This document shows, one piece after another, positions 39,025 through 49,450 of a stretch of 64,000 nucleotides of DNA. A program made the position numbers and the translations under genes. This DNA comes from Diacronema lutheri (lineage: Eukaryota > Haptophyta > Pavlovophyceae > Pavlovales > Pavlovaceae). Location of the stretch: assembly GCA_019448385.1 (NCBI GenBank), contig JAGTXO010000005.1:992001-1056000 (forward strand), read 5' to 3'. The first letter of the stretch is position 1; each line of letters opens with the position of its first letter. The notes below the pieces were generated by a model. The model was not told the origin of the DNA, ran no database searches, and was given only the letters and a program-made list of their open reading frames with translations.

Positions 39025-39714
39025 ATGGCGGCTCTGCGCGTGATCTCCACGAACCGACGCCTTTCCCTCGCGGCGGTCGGGCGGTGGATGGCGTCAACCG
39101 CGCCGCCGTCAAACTTGGCGCACAGCGTCATCTTGGCCTGCCAAACGGGCGGTATCTGCTTCGCGGTCGCGCACTACACGCTCGAGCTGCGCGCGCAGGG
39201 GGAGCGGCGCGAGGATCGCGAGACGCTCGCCGCGCTCGACCGGTGCGCGGCGTTTGCGCTACACGCCGAGCGCGCCGTGCTCGAGCTGGAGTACTACCGC
39301 CGGAGCATCGAGCAGCGCGAGCAAAGGCGCGCGCGCTGGGCGTGGTTCTTCGGCGGCTGCTCCGAGCCCAGGCCATGGGCTGAGGTGTGGCTCGACGCGC
39401 GCAACGCCTTCGAGCCGCGCGCGCGAGAGGGTGAGGCGAATCGCGTGGCACTCAAGAACCTTTGGTTCATTGCAAAGCAGGCGTGGGAGCGTCACCCCAC
39501 GAGGCGCGACGCGCGCATCATGCGTGACTTCTTCTTCGACGCGCCATTGAACGCGGCGCTGGCGCAGCGCTGCCTTCGGCTGTGCGAGGAGATGGACGAG
39601 GCGAGGCTCAAGCGGCGCGGACGGCCGTTCGGCGGCGCTGACCGGCCAAGCATTTATCCGTTCATGGAGGAGGCGTACGCCATTGCTGACCGGCACCACG
39701 TTCGGCGGCGCTGA
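39025..39714 (+). CDS. Unknown protein, probably organelle-targeted
   Basis: A 229-residue frame from ATG 39025; an internal ATG at 39088 is an alternative. The first 40 residues are basic and hydroxylated without acids (RVISTNRRLSLAAVGRWMAS), like a mitochondrial presequence. The body is helical and charged: DRCAAFALHAERAVLELEYY, RRSIEQREQRRARWAWFFGG, ALKNLWFIAKQAWERH and RDARIMRDFFFDAPLNAALA. I do not recognise the family. The strong amphipathic pattern and low Arg/Pro bias support a true gene. The 3' part of the gene (from 39551) is duplicated just downstream. Confidence 0.65.
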   Translation: MAALRVISTNRRLSLAAVGRWMASTAPPSNLAHSVILACQTGGICFAVAHYTLELRAQGERREDRETLAALDRCAAFALHAERAVLELEYYRRSIEQREQRRARWAWFFGGCSEPRPWAEVWLDARNAFEPRAREGEANRVALKNLWFIAKQAWERHPTRRDARIMRDFFFDAPLNAALAQRCLRLCEEMDEARLKRRGRPFGGADRPSIYPFMEEAYAIADRHHVRRR

Positions 39715-39833
39715 CTGGCACACTGAAAATACGCGGCGGCGCTGGCGCAGCGCTGCCTTTGGCTGTGCGAGGAGATGGACGAGGCGAGGCTCAAGCGGCG
39801 CGGACGGCCGTTCGGCGGCGCTGACTGGCCAAG
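39551..39833. repeat. About 95-bp direct duplication straddling the stop of the preceding gene
   Basis: Positions 39551-39648 and 39736-39833 are nearly identical (about two differences seen), both encoding LAQRCL-x-LCEEMDEARLKRR and GRPFGGAD. The second copy lies after the stop codon and has no gene of its own. Confidence 0.88.
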
Positions 39834-40090
39834 AGGAAGAAGGGTGGCAAGCGTGCCGGTAGAACAGAAAGGAGCGGGTGGGGATCGCGCTCAAACCCAA
39901 ACTCGTCATTCACATATTAAGAAACGCGGCAGCGACGAGGCCGCGCCTGTGTCGAGCGCGCTCGGCGGCGCAGCGAGAGCGCGGCAGGCGCAGAGGTGCT
40001 GTGCGGCAGGGCAGCTGCCGATGCCGTACGTCCCCGTGCGGCGCCGTCGTGCGCGGCGTACTCGACCCGCTCGTGTGCACGCCGCCGGCG
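39715..40090. other. Intergenic stretch between convergent genes
   Basis: This gap holds the second copy of the ~95-bp duplication and otherwise no convincing coding frame. It lies between the stop of the unknown gene and the inferred stop of the La-motif gene. Confidence 0.6.
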
Positions 40091-42706
40091 TCAGCACGCG
40101 GCGCTGGCGGCGCCGACGTTGTCATCCGGCGAAAGCGCGCGTGCGCAGCCGAGCGCGTGCTCCGCCGTCGCCGAGGCAAGCGCGCGTGAGAGCGCGGATG
40201 GCCCCATCTCGATGCCGAGCGCGAGCAGCACAGAGATCGTGCTCACGGCCACGGCCCTGGATGCGAGCTGGCGGAGCCTCGCCTGCGCGGCGGCGAGATG
40301 GATCGGGCGAGTGGGCGGGCAGCGGGCGGGGCGGGGTGAGGACCGCACCACTGCTGGTCAAGCGTCGTCGCAACGTGCACGCGCGTGGCGCGACGCTGGC
40401 GCGCACCGTCGCGTCGTTGGATGCTCGCGCGGCGTGCTCATCGCGCATCGCGCACGGCAGCGGGTGCCTCTCGAGCCATTTTGCGCTTGGCGTGCTGCTG
40501 GGCGCGTCCGGGCATTCCGAGCGGCGAGCCGCCTCGTCCAGCGTAGGGGGCGCGCTCGTGCGCGGCGCGCGCGCGCCGTGGCGCGCGGCGGGCTTGGCGG
40601 CGCGCGGTGCTGCGCGGTGCTGCACGCCGTTCGTATTCGCCCCTGGGGCCTTGCTGGCTGCCGCCGCCTCGAGTTGGCACGCGGCCGGCACGCGGTGCGC
40701 GCCGTTGGACGGCGGGTTCGTTAGCTCGTGCGCCGCGCACAGTGGCGGGATGGACGGGATCGGCGCGCGCGTGGTCGAGACGCTGTGCACGGGCGCGGCC
40801 GCGCGCCGCGCTTTGCCGCTCGCCCTCGCCGCGCCACGCCGGCCCGGCACCATCGCCCAGTCTGCGTGCGACATCGACGCGCCGTCGTCGTCGGCGAGCG
40901 ACGCGCGCGCACTGCGCTCGTCGAGTGCCGCGGTGCTGTCGCGCGACGAGCGGCTGCCGCGCGACGAGCTGCTGCTGCCGGCGGTGCACGCAGCGCATGT
41001 ATCGCCGACGCTGCTCTGCCTGCTGTAGGGCAGATCGGCCGACGCCGCGCGGCCAAGCGCAGCGTTCACTGCGTCGGCCGCCGCGAGGCTGACGGCGGCT
41101 CGACTGAGCAGCGCGCGCGCCGCGCTCGTCGACGCGTCGGAGAGGAAGCTGCGCGTCGAATTGCACTCGGACGAGGGCGGCGAGCGTGGCGCGTCGTCCG
41201 CGCTGCTCGCTGAGCGTGGGCGCAGGCGGTCGCTCGCGCTGCTCGCGCGTGAGAGAATGCGCGCGCTGTCCGCGTCGGCGTCCGCGTCGGCGTCCAGGTC
41301 GCCAGCATCGGAGCGCGCGTCGCTGCGCAGGTCGAGCGGCGGAAGCGCGAGGCGAGGCACGTCAAGCGCGGCGGGCGAGCTTGTCTGCGTCTGCGCCGTC
41401 GCGTGCGACGCCGTCTGCGTGCTCGCCGAGACGAGCGCGTGCGCCGAGCACTGCGGCGCGAGCTGCGCGCGCGTCGGCGAAGCGCCCAGCTGCGTGGGCG
41501 TGCGCAGCTGGCCGTCGTCGTGCAGCACCGTCGAGCTCGCCGACCAGATTGACGAAGTGCCGTTCGAGCCAAACTCGTCGTCGTCGGCGCAGGAGCAGTC
41601 GAGGTCGCTCGCCACGGAGCTCGAGTTCATCGAGCGCGCTGCGAGCGTCGGCGCGCGAGAGGCCGGCCGCGTCGGTGCCGCCTCGTCGGCGCCCAGCCAG
41701 CGCTCGGGCTCGTCAGCGCAGCGCACCCAGTGGAGGCCGTCGTCCGTGTGAACGACACGCACGTGCTCCGAACGCTCGAGCGCGAGCGCGATTGACGCCA
41801 CGTCATCGCAGATTGCGGCGACGCGCGGGAAGCGCGCGACCACGTCCAGGCGGACCCAGCCGTCAGCGCCCATCTGCTTGCGCAAGAATGCGTCGTGCTC
41901 GAGGTTGCTCGCGGAAAAGTAGTATTCGCTGCGCAGCGGCGAATGTGAAGGGGGAGGGTGCAGGTGGGTGCACGGCCGAGCATGCGGCACAAGGCGCAAG
42001 GCGCGCCGACGCACGCCGAGTGTGTGCGGGCATGGGCGTCGCACGAGGCACGAGGCAAGAAGCATGCTGCGCACGCGCAGCGCGGCGCGGGGCATCGCGC
42101 GCACATTTGGCCGCGCACGAGCGCCATCGTAGTCTCGCCGCCGTAGCACGCGGCCCGCGCGGTGGGCAAGCTCGCCGACCGCCGTAGAGCGCAGGGAATC
42201 GGCGTGGGTGGTGGCGGCGGCGGAGGTCTTGGTGGCGGCGGCGGCGGAGCGGCCATGTAGGGCGCGCCGAGCGGGAGAAGCACGGGGCCAAACACGTGCT
42301 CGCGCACCACGGGCGGTGGACCCGGTGGTGGCGGCGGCGCCGGGCGCGGTGCCGGCGGCGGCGGCATTGGCGCGAAGGCCATGGGCGCCGTCAGCAGCGC
42401 GCGCGTCGAGAACTTCGTGCGCTCCGCGAGCGCGCGAATGGATTCAGGTGGGAGCGGGAGGCTGGCAGATCGGGTGGGGAGCAACGGGCGCCGACAGCCG
42501 TGCGGCGAATCGCTCGCGACGCTCGCCGTAGGCGACGCGTACGCTGACGGCAGTGCGATGGTCAATGCTGCCGCCACGGTCGCAAAGTCCTCCGCGGGCG
42601 ACGGAGACCCCTCGGCGGTGCTCGCGAGCGTGACGCGGTGGCGCTTGGGCAGGCGAACCCGCGAGCTGCGCCTCGCCCCGGCGTCCAGGCGCGGCGGCGC
42701 CTCCAT
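40091..42706 (-). CDS. La-related protein (LARP) with La-type RNA-binding motif
   Basis: Three exons inferred: 42105-42706, 40407-41928 and 40091-40282, giving 771 residues. The exon 1-2 junction rebuilds the La motif start: VRGQI joins EYYFSASNLEHDAFLRKQM, then GWVRLDVVARFPRVAAI and IALALERSEHVRV. This is the winged-helix fold that binds RNA 3' ends or poly(A)/TOP mRNAs in LARPs. Exon 1 encodes a Pro-rich N-terminus. Exon 2 after the La motif is Ser/Ala-rich and probably disordered, with Asp-Ala repeats. Introns start GTGCGC (42104 and 40406) and end GCGCAG. The last exon (RLRQLASRAVAVSTISVLLA onward) is less sure; without that splice the frame runs on to 40122. Resembles LARP1/4/6 only through the La motif. 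Confidence 0.82.
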
Positions 42707-43076
42707 TGACGCCGTGTGCGAGGTCGTGCGGTGCCCTCCCAGACCCCCTGCACGCAGCACACGGCAAAATCGGTCCCGGTAGGGGAAGCCGGGGGAGGTT
42801 TCCCGGTGAGTATTGACGGCGCCGACGGCCTTCTTTTTTCTCGGGGCTCATAATTTATTACATAATGAGGCCGCGATGGAGGGTAACCGCCGCGGCGCCG
42901 GTGCCGCGGCAAGCGTTCTGCTCGACGGCGCGACCGCGGCATGATGCGCACGGCGGCTCTTTCGCGCGCATGGCGGCACGACCGAATGAAGGCGTGCGAT
43001 TGCGCTCGCCCATGGCAACATTCACGTAGGCGCGCGCATGGCTCGCCGGGAGCGGCGCCTACGGCCCATCGCCTTC

Positions 43077-43171
43077 AGCGGCGCCCGTCACCTGGAGCGG
43101 CGCCCGTCACCTGGAGCGGCGCCTGTCGCCTGGAGCGGCGCCTGTCGCTTCGAGCGGTGCCTGCTAACCCA
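43077..43171. repeat. 19-bp tandem repeat, about four to five copies
   Basis: Unit AGCGGCGCCCGTCACCTGG, with later copies drifting to AGCGGCGCCTGTCGCCTGG and AGCGGCGCCTGTCGCTTCG. The last copy is degenerate. A related stretch lies just upstream near 43051. Confidence 0.85.
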
Positions 43172-43515
43172 CTTCGCGCCGCGACATTTCTTGCCGCGAA
43201 AGAAGACGGGGCAAGCAGGCCTCCGCCTGCCCCCCCCCCACCCCCCCGGGCGCACCGCGCGGCCGTAAAAAAGCTCTGCGCTCATGGCGATACTTGCCCA
43301 TTGCGCTCGAGCGTTATTGCTGGCTTGGGCCTTCACGCCGTGCTTGGCCCGGTCGTGCCAAGAGCATGCGCGCTGACGAGCAAGCGGCAAGTGACGGTGT
43401 ACATGCCGCGGCCAAAAAGTCAAGTGGCATAATTCCTGCCTCTTGACTTTCAGGCTTGCTTTGACACCGCGATAATACCGCCAGATTTGAAAAGAAGATT
43501 CCCCGGTTTTGAAAA

Positions 43516-43552
43516 GGAGTCATGCGAGAATGGTCGCGTCGTTGATGACTCC
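43516..43552. other. Inverted repeat (8-bp arms, 21-nt loop)
   Basis: GGAGTCAT (43516-43523) and ATGACTCC (43545-43552) are perfect inverted arms about 120 bp beyond the stop of the IF-1-like gene. It could be a transcript-end hairpin or chance. Confidence 0.4.
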
Positions 43553-43673
43553 TCCCCACCCCTCCCAAACTGACCTTTGGCGGGGCCCCACGCGTGCGAA
43601 CAACGCAAAAGAGCCACCGGATTTCAACGCAGCAACGGCACAGGCAGCGGACGACTGGCGCGCACAGGCCGCC

Positions 43674-44048
43674 TCAGCTGTCCTTGCCCTCTGCGGCGTC
43701 GGGCTCAGCACGGCCTTCGGCCCCGACCAGCCCGACGATCTTTGGCGTTTGCTCGTCAAACTCCGCCTCCAGGTCGAATAGCACCTGTACGCGCTGCCCG
43801 GGAAGCAGCTTGCGTCCCTCCGACCGCATGCGCCCGGCGCGCGTCGCGGTGACCTCGTGGCCGCTGTCGAGCGTCACGATGAATTTGCCGGCACTGCGGT
43901 GGCGGATCTTGCCGATGACGACGCCTTCGTCGTCTTCTGCGAGCTTGGATGCCTTGCGGTACGATCTCGTCGCGCCGATGCTCGGCGAGAGCTGCTGCCG
44001 CACCCGTCGCGAAGCCGCGTCGCGAAGGAGGGCGACGCTGCGCTGCAT
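43674..44048 (-). CDS. IF-1/S1-like translation initiation factor, probably mitochondrial
   Basis: A 124-residue protein from ATG 44048. Residues 1-38 are rich in Arg, Ser and Ala with one acidic residue (MQRSVALLRDAASRRVRQQL), as in mitochondrial import signals. Then comes an OB-fold of the IF-1 type: GVVIGKIRHRSAGKFIVTLD, SGHEVTATRAGRMR and GRKLLPGQRVQVLFDLEAEF, ending KIVGLVGAEG. The GHEV...GRMR...LLPGQRV spacing is the IF-1 pattern. IF-1 helps place initiator tRNA on the small ribosomal subunit in bacteria and organelles. A plastid or an eIF1A-like role is less likely because the characteristic eIF1A tails are absent. Confidence 0.75.
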   Translation of the reverse strand: MQRSVALLRDAASRRVRQQLSPSIGATRSYRKASKLAEDDEGVVIGKIRHRSAGKFIVTLDSGHEVTATRAGRMRSEGRKLLPGQRVQVLFDLEAEFDEQTPKIVGLVGAEGRAEPDAAEGKDS

Positions 44049-44199
44049 CCGGCCACTCAACGATGCCTGCCGCCCCCTTTAAATTCTCATCCGATGAGTG
44101 AGATGGATTGAGGCAACGACTCAGTGTATTTTCAGCGTCGCGTCTCAGGTGCATTGCGATTCCACCGGCGACGCATGGCAGCGTTCGCGCCCCTTGGAC

Positions 44200-45903
44200 T
44201 CAGAGCTTGGCCCCCGACAGGCATGAGTCGAACGAACTTAGCGCGACGCCGAGCGCCTGCACGCAAGAGAGCGGCGCGCACCAGTCGAGCGAGTAGACGT
44301 CGCGCCGCTTCTTGCCAAAGATCATCACGATCACGTCGGGCCGGCGCCGGTCGATCAGCTGGAAGTTCTTCTTGGACGCGAGGTGCACGCGCCCGTAGAA
44401 CGGGAGCGTGAACGCGCGCAGCTCCGAGTTCCATGCGGGCACCGCGTTGTGCAGCATGCTGATCGAGCTGTCCGCGCCCAGGCGCCACTGCTGCCGGCGC
44501 ATGCGGCTCGCGAGCGTCCGCCGGTGCGCGCGCGGCGCGGCCATGGCGACGGCGGCGTGCGCCGGCGCACCGCATGGGCGGCGCTCGTCGGACGACGAGC
44601 GCAGCGCGCGCTCGCCCGCTGACGGCAGTGGCCACGGCTCGCCCGCTGGCGGCAGTGGCCATGGCTCGCCCGACGGCGCAACGGCGGATGCAGCCGCGTG
44701 CTCCTCGCGCACGACGCGCACCTCACCGTCCGCGCCCGCCGCGCCGGCCGCGGGCTGCGCGGGCAGCGCGACCGCGATGCAGCGCGCCGCCCACATGGAC
44801 GAGCGGAGCGTCACGTGCGCGAGCTCGGCGCGCTCGAGCTCGCGTGCGCTCGCGTGCGCGCCCGCCGCGCCGCCCACGCTGGCGTCTCCCGCGGCCGCGC
44901 CGCCTCGCGCGTACTCCGCTGCGTGCGCGAGTGGCTGCGGCTGCGCCGCCGCGCGCGCGAGCCGCGGGCACGGCGGCGGCAGCCCATGATCGTAGAGCAC
45001 GAAGGCAGTGAGGGCGCTGTTCCCCACCAGGTGCGCGACGTATTGCATCGGCGCGTCGACGGCGGCGGCGTGCGCTTTCGCGCGCACGGCGCCGGCGCCC
45101 ACCGGCCCGCCCGCCGGCGCGCTGATGACAAAGCCGCGCCCGTGCCGATCGCGGTCGGCGCGCAAGAGTAGCTCGTCGTCATGCTCGGCGTGCAGCGTGA
45201 AGAAAGGGAACGCGCGCTCGAGCGGCCGATGGCGGCGGAGCGTTGCGAGGTGATAGACGGCGTCCGTCGACCAGAGATGCTCGATCCGCGCCGTCGCCTG
45301 CCCGTGCTGCCGTCCGAGCAGCTCCATCCGCACGTCTCGCCACTGCACGCGGCGCGCGGCGCGGCGTGCGGCGCGGCGTGCGGCGCGGCGCGCGGCGCGG
45401 CGCGCGAACGGCGCGTCACGCGGTGGGGCCGCTCACGCGGTGGGCATCGCGTCCGGCCGCCCGCGCGCCGCGCGCCGCACCTGCCGGCACGTCGTGCTGA
45501 TCGCTTGGATGGCGGAGGTGGGCAGCTCCTCAAAGATGCGCGCCAGCACGTCCTCGGGCAGACGCGAGATAAGCGACGACTCGACGCCCAAGCTCGAGCG
45601 CAGAGCCTGAATCTGGCGGTACCACTCAAGCAGGCCCGGCGCGCCGTGCTCGGCGTCCGCTGGCGCGCGGAAGACAAACGCGCGCCGCGCCGTGCTGAGC
45701 GTGAGCGCGTTTGCGTCGAGCGTCGCCCCCGTCACATGCAGCAGCTCGATCGTCTCGGTTGGCTGGAGATAACACCGCTCGTCGCGAAAGGCGATCACGC
45801 GCGAGCGCGACAGCACAATCCACCGGTCGCGGTACACGCCCCGGTGGCGTGACCGTTTCGACAACCACCCCTCGACCGCCGGCTCCTCCTCCGGCTCCTC
45901 CAT
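44200..45903 (-). CDS. PH - F-box - Tubby domain protein
   Basis: Two exons inferred, 45481-45903 and 44200-45342, giving 521 residues; the intron 45343-45480 is GTGCGG...GTGCAG, phase 0, and joins TTCRQ to WRDVRMELLG. Residues 10-105 are a PH domain (EGWLSKRSRHRGVYRDRWIV, GLLEWYRQIQALRS), residues 113-141 an F-box (ISRLPEDVLARIFEELPTSA), and the remainder a Tubby C-terminal domain. Its end is diagnostic: LHNAVPAWNSELRAFTLPFY, GRVHLASKKNFQLIDRRRPD, VIVMIFGKKRRDVYSLDW and FDSCL. Plant Tubby-like proteins combine F-box and Tubby, bind PI(4,5)P2 at membranes and act in SCF ubiquitin ligases. The extra PH domain at the front is unusual. The Tubby barrel is interrupted by an Ala/Pro-rich insert (about residues 280-390). 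Confidence 0.9.
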
Positions 45904-46073
45904 AGGGTGGTATTTTGTAAGTTTTTAACCTTTTTGAAAAGTGCGCCTGCTCATCATACGCGCCGAGCCCCGCGTGGCGGACATGGCGCGCGCGCCGGAG
46001 GCGGCGCGTGGCCGACGCCGGCCCTTCCCGCGGTGCCCTAGTTCCTGTCAGGTCCGACCGGCACTGCGAAAAA

Positions 46074-48940
46074 TCACATGGGCAGCAGATCGTCGCCAGT
46101 CTCGTCCCACTCGTCGCCATTGGGCTTTCCTTTCATTTCGGCCGCAACTTTTTTGCCCTGCGGACCGTTGGCACCCTGCACACGTGCAGGGTGGAGCGCG
46201 CGCGAGGGGAGGCGCGCGGTGCGAGTGAAGGGGCTGGCAAGCGGCCGAACGTCGCTGTAGCCGGCGGTTGCACGCGCGCGGCGCAGCGCTCGTTGCCGAT
46301 CGCGAGCGGCCGTGCGCGCACCGCTGAGGCCGCCTGGATCTGCGCGAGGTGGTAGTCAGACTCGACGTAGCCCTCCTCGCCTGGCCCGGGGTGCATCCGT
46401 GGCTGCGCGACCGGCTCAGCGGGCGGCTGGTATTGCGGGTAGCCGACCGCGCCGTTGCGCTGCGCGTTCTCGTTGTGCCCGCTCATGCCCTGTTGTTGCG
46501 TTGCACGGGCGTGCCGCAGCCGACGACGGCGGGCGTGTTGGCCGGGGCACGGGCATGCGGCAACGCGACATGGCGCGCTCCAGGACCCCGCCTCCCCGCA
46601 CCCTGTGCAGCGGCAGCTGCTCGCGGCGCAGCGCACCCCGCACCACCCGGCGCACACCTGTGCAGCGGTGGCCGCGCTCGCGCCGAGCGCCGCCTGCTCG
46701 TGCGCCTTCTCTGCCTTGCGCAGCTTGATGACATACTCGGCGACCTGGTCCTTCTTGCCGAGGTCTTCGCTGATGTGCACGAGGTAGCGCAGGCCTGCAC
46801 GCGCACGCGGGCGGGCAGCGGGCGGCGCGTCAGGTGGACCGGCGGACGCGTGGAGGTCGGCGCGGCGCGGTGGCGCACATTCGACGTTGTCCGGGTAGTC
46901 CTTGTGTATCTGCGCGTAGGCATCAAACGCCAGCTGGTACTCGCCCGACCTCCGGTGGCACGATGCGACCATCAGCTTCCACTTGACCTCGCGCGGCTCT
47001 ATTTGCGCCGCGCGCTCAAAGTAGTGCGTCGCCTTTTCGTACATCTCGTTCTGGACCGAGTGCTTGCCAAGCCACGCGATGACGTCCATGTTGACCGGGT
47101 AGAAGCGGTACGCCTCGAGGTGGTAGTGCAACGCCTGCGCCTCGTCCTCCTCGCGCAAGAAGATGTTGCCCAGGCGCGAGAGCACGCCCGGGTCGTTCGG
47201 CACGTGCGTCGTCAGGATGTTGTACCACTTGATGGCGTCGCGCGGAGAAGAGTTCTGCTCGTGCACACTCGCAATCTGCCAAACGACCTCGATTGACTTT
47301 GGCAGGATGCCATGAAGCTTCTCGAAGAGCGCCAGCGCCTCACCGTGCAGGCCGAGCCGCCTGCTCGCGAGGCCGAGGTTGTAGATGGCCTCGATGCAGT
47401 CGGCGTCGGCGCCCATCGATTCCTGGTACATGTTGCGCGCGCTCTCGTACTCTTCGCGCATGAAGAGCACGTTGCCCTTGTTGACGAGCGCCTTTGCGTT
47501 GTACCGGTTGTGCCGCATCGCCATGTCCGCGTACTTGGTCGCCGCGTTGTAGTCGGCCTCGTGGAAGTAGATGAAGGAGAGGTTGGTCGCCGCGCGCGCG
47601 ACGAGCTGCGGGTCCTTGTTCTCGTACGACTTGAGCGTCGAGACCGCGCGCTCAAACTGGCGCGTGCGCATGAAGTGGAGTGACTTTGCGATCTCGAGCT
47701 CATTGGCGAGGCTCGCGTAGTTGGCGGAGCGGAGCTGCGTGATCGCCCAATCGTAGCCGGCGGAGACGTCCTGCTCGATGGCGGGCGCGAGCAGCTTAGC
47801 CGCGACGGCGAGGTGCTTTGTGATCTGCCGGTGCTTGCGCCGCAGCGCCTCCTTGAGGCCGTCGTCGCGCAGCACGTCGTCGACGCCGACGGCGAGCTCG
47901 TCTTCGTCGTCCACGTCGAGGCCGTGCGCGCGTATCGCGAGGAGCTTGTTGAAGATCTTGCGCATCTTCTCCGCCTCGCCGAGCGCGTAGTAGCAGAGGA
48001 GCAGGTTGAAGCCGGTCTGCACGTCTGCGCTCGCGTCCATGATCTGCTCAAACGACGCGATGGCGTCCTGGAACTGGCCGAGGCGGACAAAGGCGACGCC
48101 AATGTTGCGGATGATCTTGGCGCGGATATCCTTGCCCGTGTTCGGGATCTGGTCGAGCGCCATCCGGTACAGCTTGATCGCGTTCGGGAACTTCTTCTGC
48201 TCAAAGTAAATGTTGCCCATGTTGACGCGCAGCCGGCCCGACTGGTGGTACTGCTTGTTCTTGACGATCTCCGAGTACGTCTTGAGCGCCTCGACGTACA
48301 GCCCGTTCGCGTGGTACTGGTTCGCCAGGTTGAAGAAGACCGAGTAGGTCAGGTCGATGTTGATCTGGTCGGCGAGGCCGGTCTCCTCGCGCTTGGCGCA
48401 CAGCTTGCGCTCGCGCTTCCCCGCCTCCTTCGCCTTCTCGAGCGACTCGCCGAAGCGGCGCTCGAGGTTGAGCTGCGCGGACTCTTCGATCAGCACGTTC
48501 ACCTCTTTCTCCATCTCGCGGCACATGTCCTCGGGCGAGTTGTCTGCGCGCTTCTGCAGCGACGGCGCCGGCCCGCGCGCTGCGCCGGCGAGGCCGGCGG
48601 GGTCAAACACGGCCGCCGAGCCGGGACGCTTGCCCGCCGCGGTGTAGCCGGCCGCGCGCACGGCCGTCATAGGCCTCGCATCCTCCCCGCCGCCGCCGCC
48701 GGCCGCCGTGCCCAGCGGCCCGCCCAGCCGCGACGTGCCGGGCGGCGGGCCGCCGCGGCTCTGCGGCACGCGCAGCGGGCCCATCGGCTGCCCGGCCATC
48801 GGCGCCATCGAGGGCATCGGGAGCGGCATGCCGCCGCCGCCGCCGAGCTCGCCGCCGCGGAATGGCTCGGACGAGCCGAACCCTTCGTAGATGTCGTCCT
48901 CGCTTTGCGCGTACCCGCCGAACGGCGCACTGTACGCCAT
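46074..48940 (-). CDS. IFT88: Intraflagellar transport protein 88
   Basis: Four exons inferred: 46879-48940, 46658-46794, 46322-46489 and 46074-46175, giving 822 residues (human IFT88 is about 824). The TPR array is well conserved: NLANQYHANGLYVEALKTYS, GNIYFEQKKFPNAIKLYRMA, AFVRLGQFQDAIASFEQIMD, NKGNVLFMREEYESARNMYQ and VNMDVIAWLGKHSVQNEMYE. The exon 1-2 junction rebuilds NVECLRYLVHISEDLGKKDQ. The short last exon ends DEWDETGDDLLPM, the family's acidic tail. All donors are GTGCGC or GTGTGC, all acceptors CAG. IFT88 is a core IFT-B subunit needed to build flagella, so the organism is flagellated at some stage. The N-terminus is Gly/Pro-rich. Confidence 0.96.
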
Positions 48941-49170
48941 CGCGTGTCGCGCGCGCTACTCGGCGCGAGCACCTCGAGCGCGGCCGGCGCGCCTGCGCGC
49001 GGCGCGCGGCGCGGCGAGCGCGTGTGGCAAGCGCGGCGCGAATGGGCGCGCGTGAGCCGCGCCGCAGCGTCGCGTGTCGCGCCGACCGGCGCGGCCGTCG
49101 CACCTCGCCCCTGCTGGCTGGCAACGGCCCACCCTTAGACGCGCCTTTTCAAAAGCGTTGCCGACTGAAG

Positions 49171-49224
<54 letters not shown>

Positions 49225-49450
49225 ACCTTCGGCGCCGATCGGAGCCTCGGAGGGAGAAGAAGGGTGCGTGTGGGGCGTCGGTGGCGGCGCGCGCGCGTGA
49301 GCCGGCACGCGTGATCGGCGCGGCGTCGGTTGCGGCGCGCGTGGTGTGGTGCTGAGGCACGCCGCTCGCGCGCTGCGCGCCTTGCTCTGTCCCTCGCCCG
49401 CGCTCGCGCAGCCGTCCCGCCGCCGAGCGCACGCACACGCCGTTGCCGAT
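48941..49450. promoter_or_regulatory. 510-bp divergent promoter region with a 54-nt C homopolymer
   Basis: The region lies between the ATGs of IFT88 and the succinyl-CoA ligase gene. It contains the longest homopolymer in the window (C, 49171-49224). No coding frame is convincing. Both promoters must lie here, but no specific box is identifiable. Confidence 0.5.
49171..49224. repeat. 54-nt C homopolymer
   Basis: Uninterrupted C on the plus strand between two divergent genes. The exact length may be limited by sequencing accuracy. Confidence 0.9.

Larger units (their letters stand above)
42707..43673. other. 967-bp gap, no gene accepted
   Basis: This is the region between the La-motif gene start and the IF-1-like gene stop. 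It holds an AT-rich patch (42848-42868), a 19-bp tandem repeat (43077-43171), a C-rich tract (43230-43247), a second AT-richer patch (43430-43510) and a small inverted repeat (43516-43552). Open frames here translate to low-complexity Arg/Pro sequence and were not accepted. Confidence 0.5.

Noticed and set aside
40122-40406. Unspliced C-terminus of the La-motif protein
   Set aside because: It translates to Arg-rich filler. Splicing at GTGCGC...GCGCAG gives a less biased, phase-matched last exon; kept as the less likely alternative.
39775-41028. Plus-strand frame starting in the duplicated segment
   Set aside because: Beyond the duplicated segment it is antisense to the La-motif gene and has no domain.
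42941-43432. Plus-strand 163-codon frame
   Set aside because: Low-complexity Arg/Pro translation through a tandem repeat; no supporting motif.
46133-46321. Unspliced C-terminus of IFT88
   Set aside because: The spliced last exon ends in the family's DDLLPx tail, which the unspliced frame lacks.
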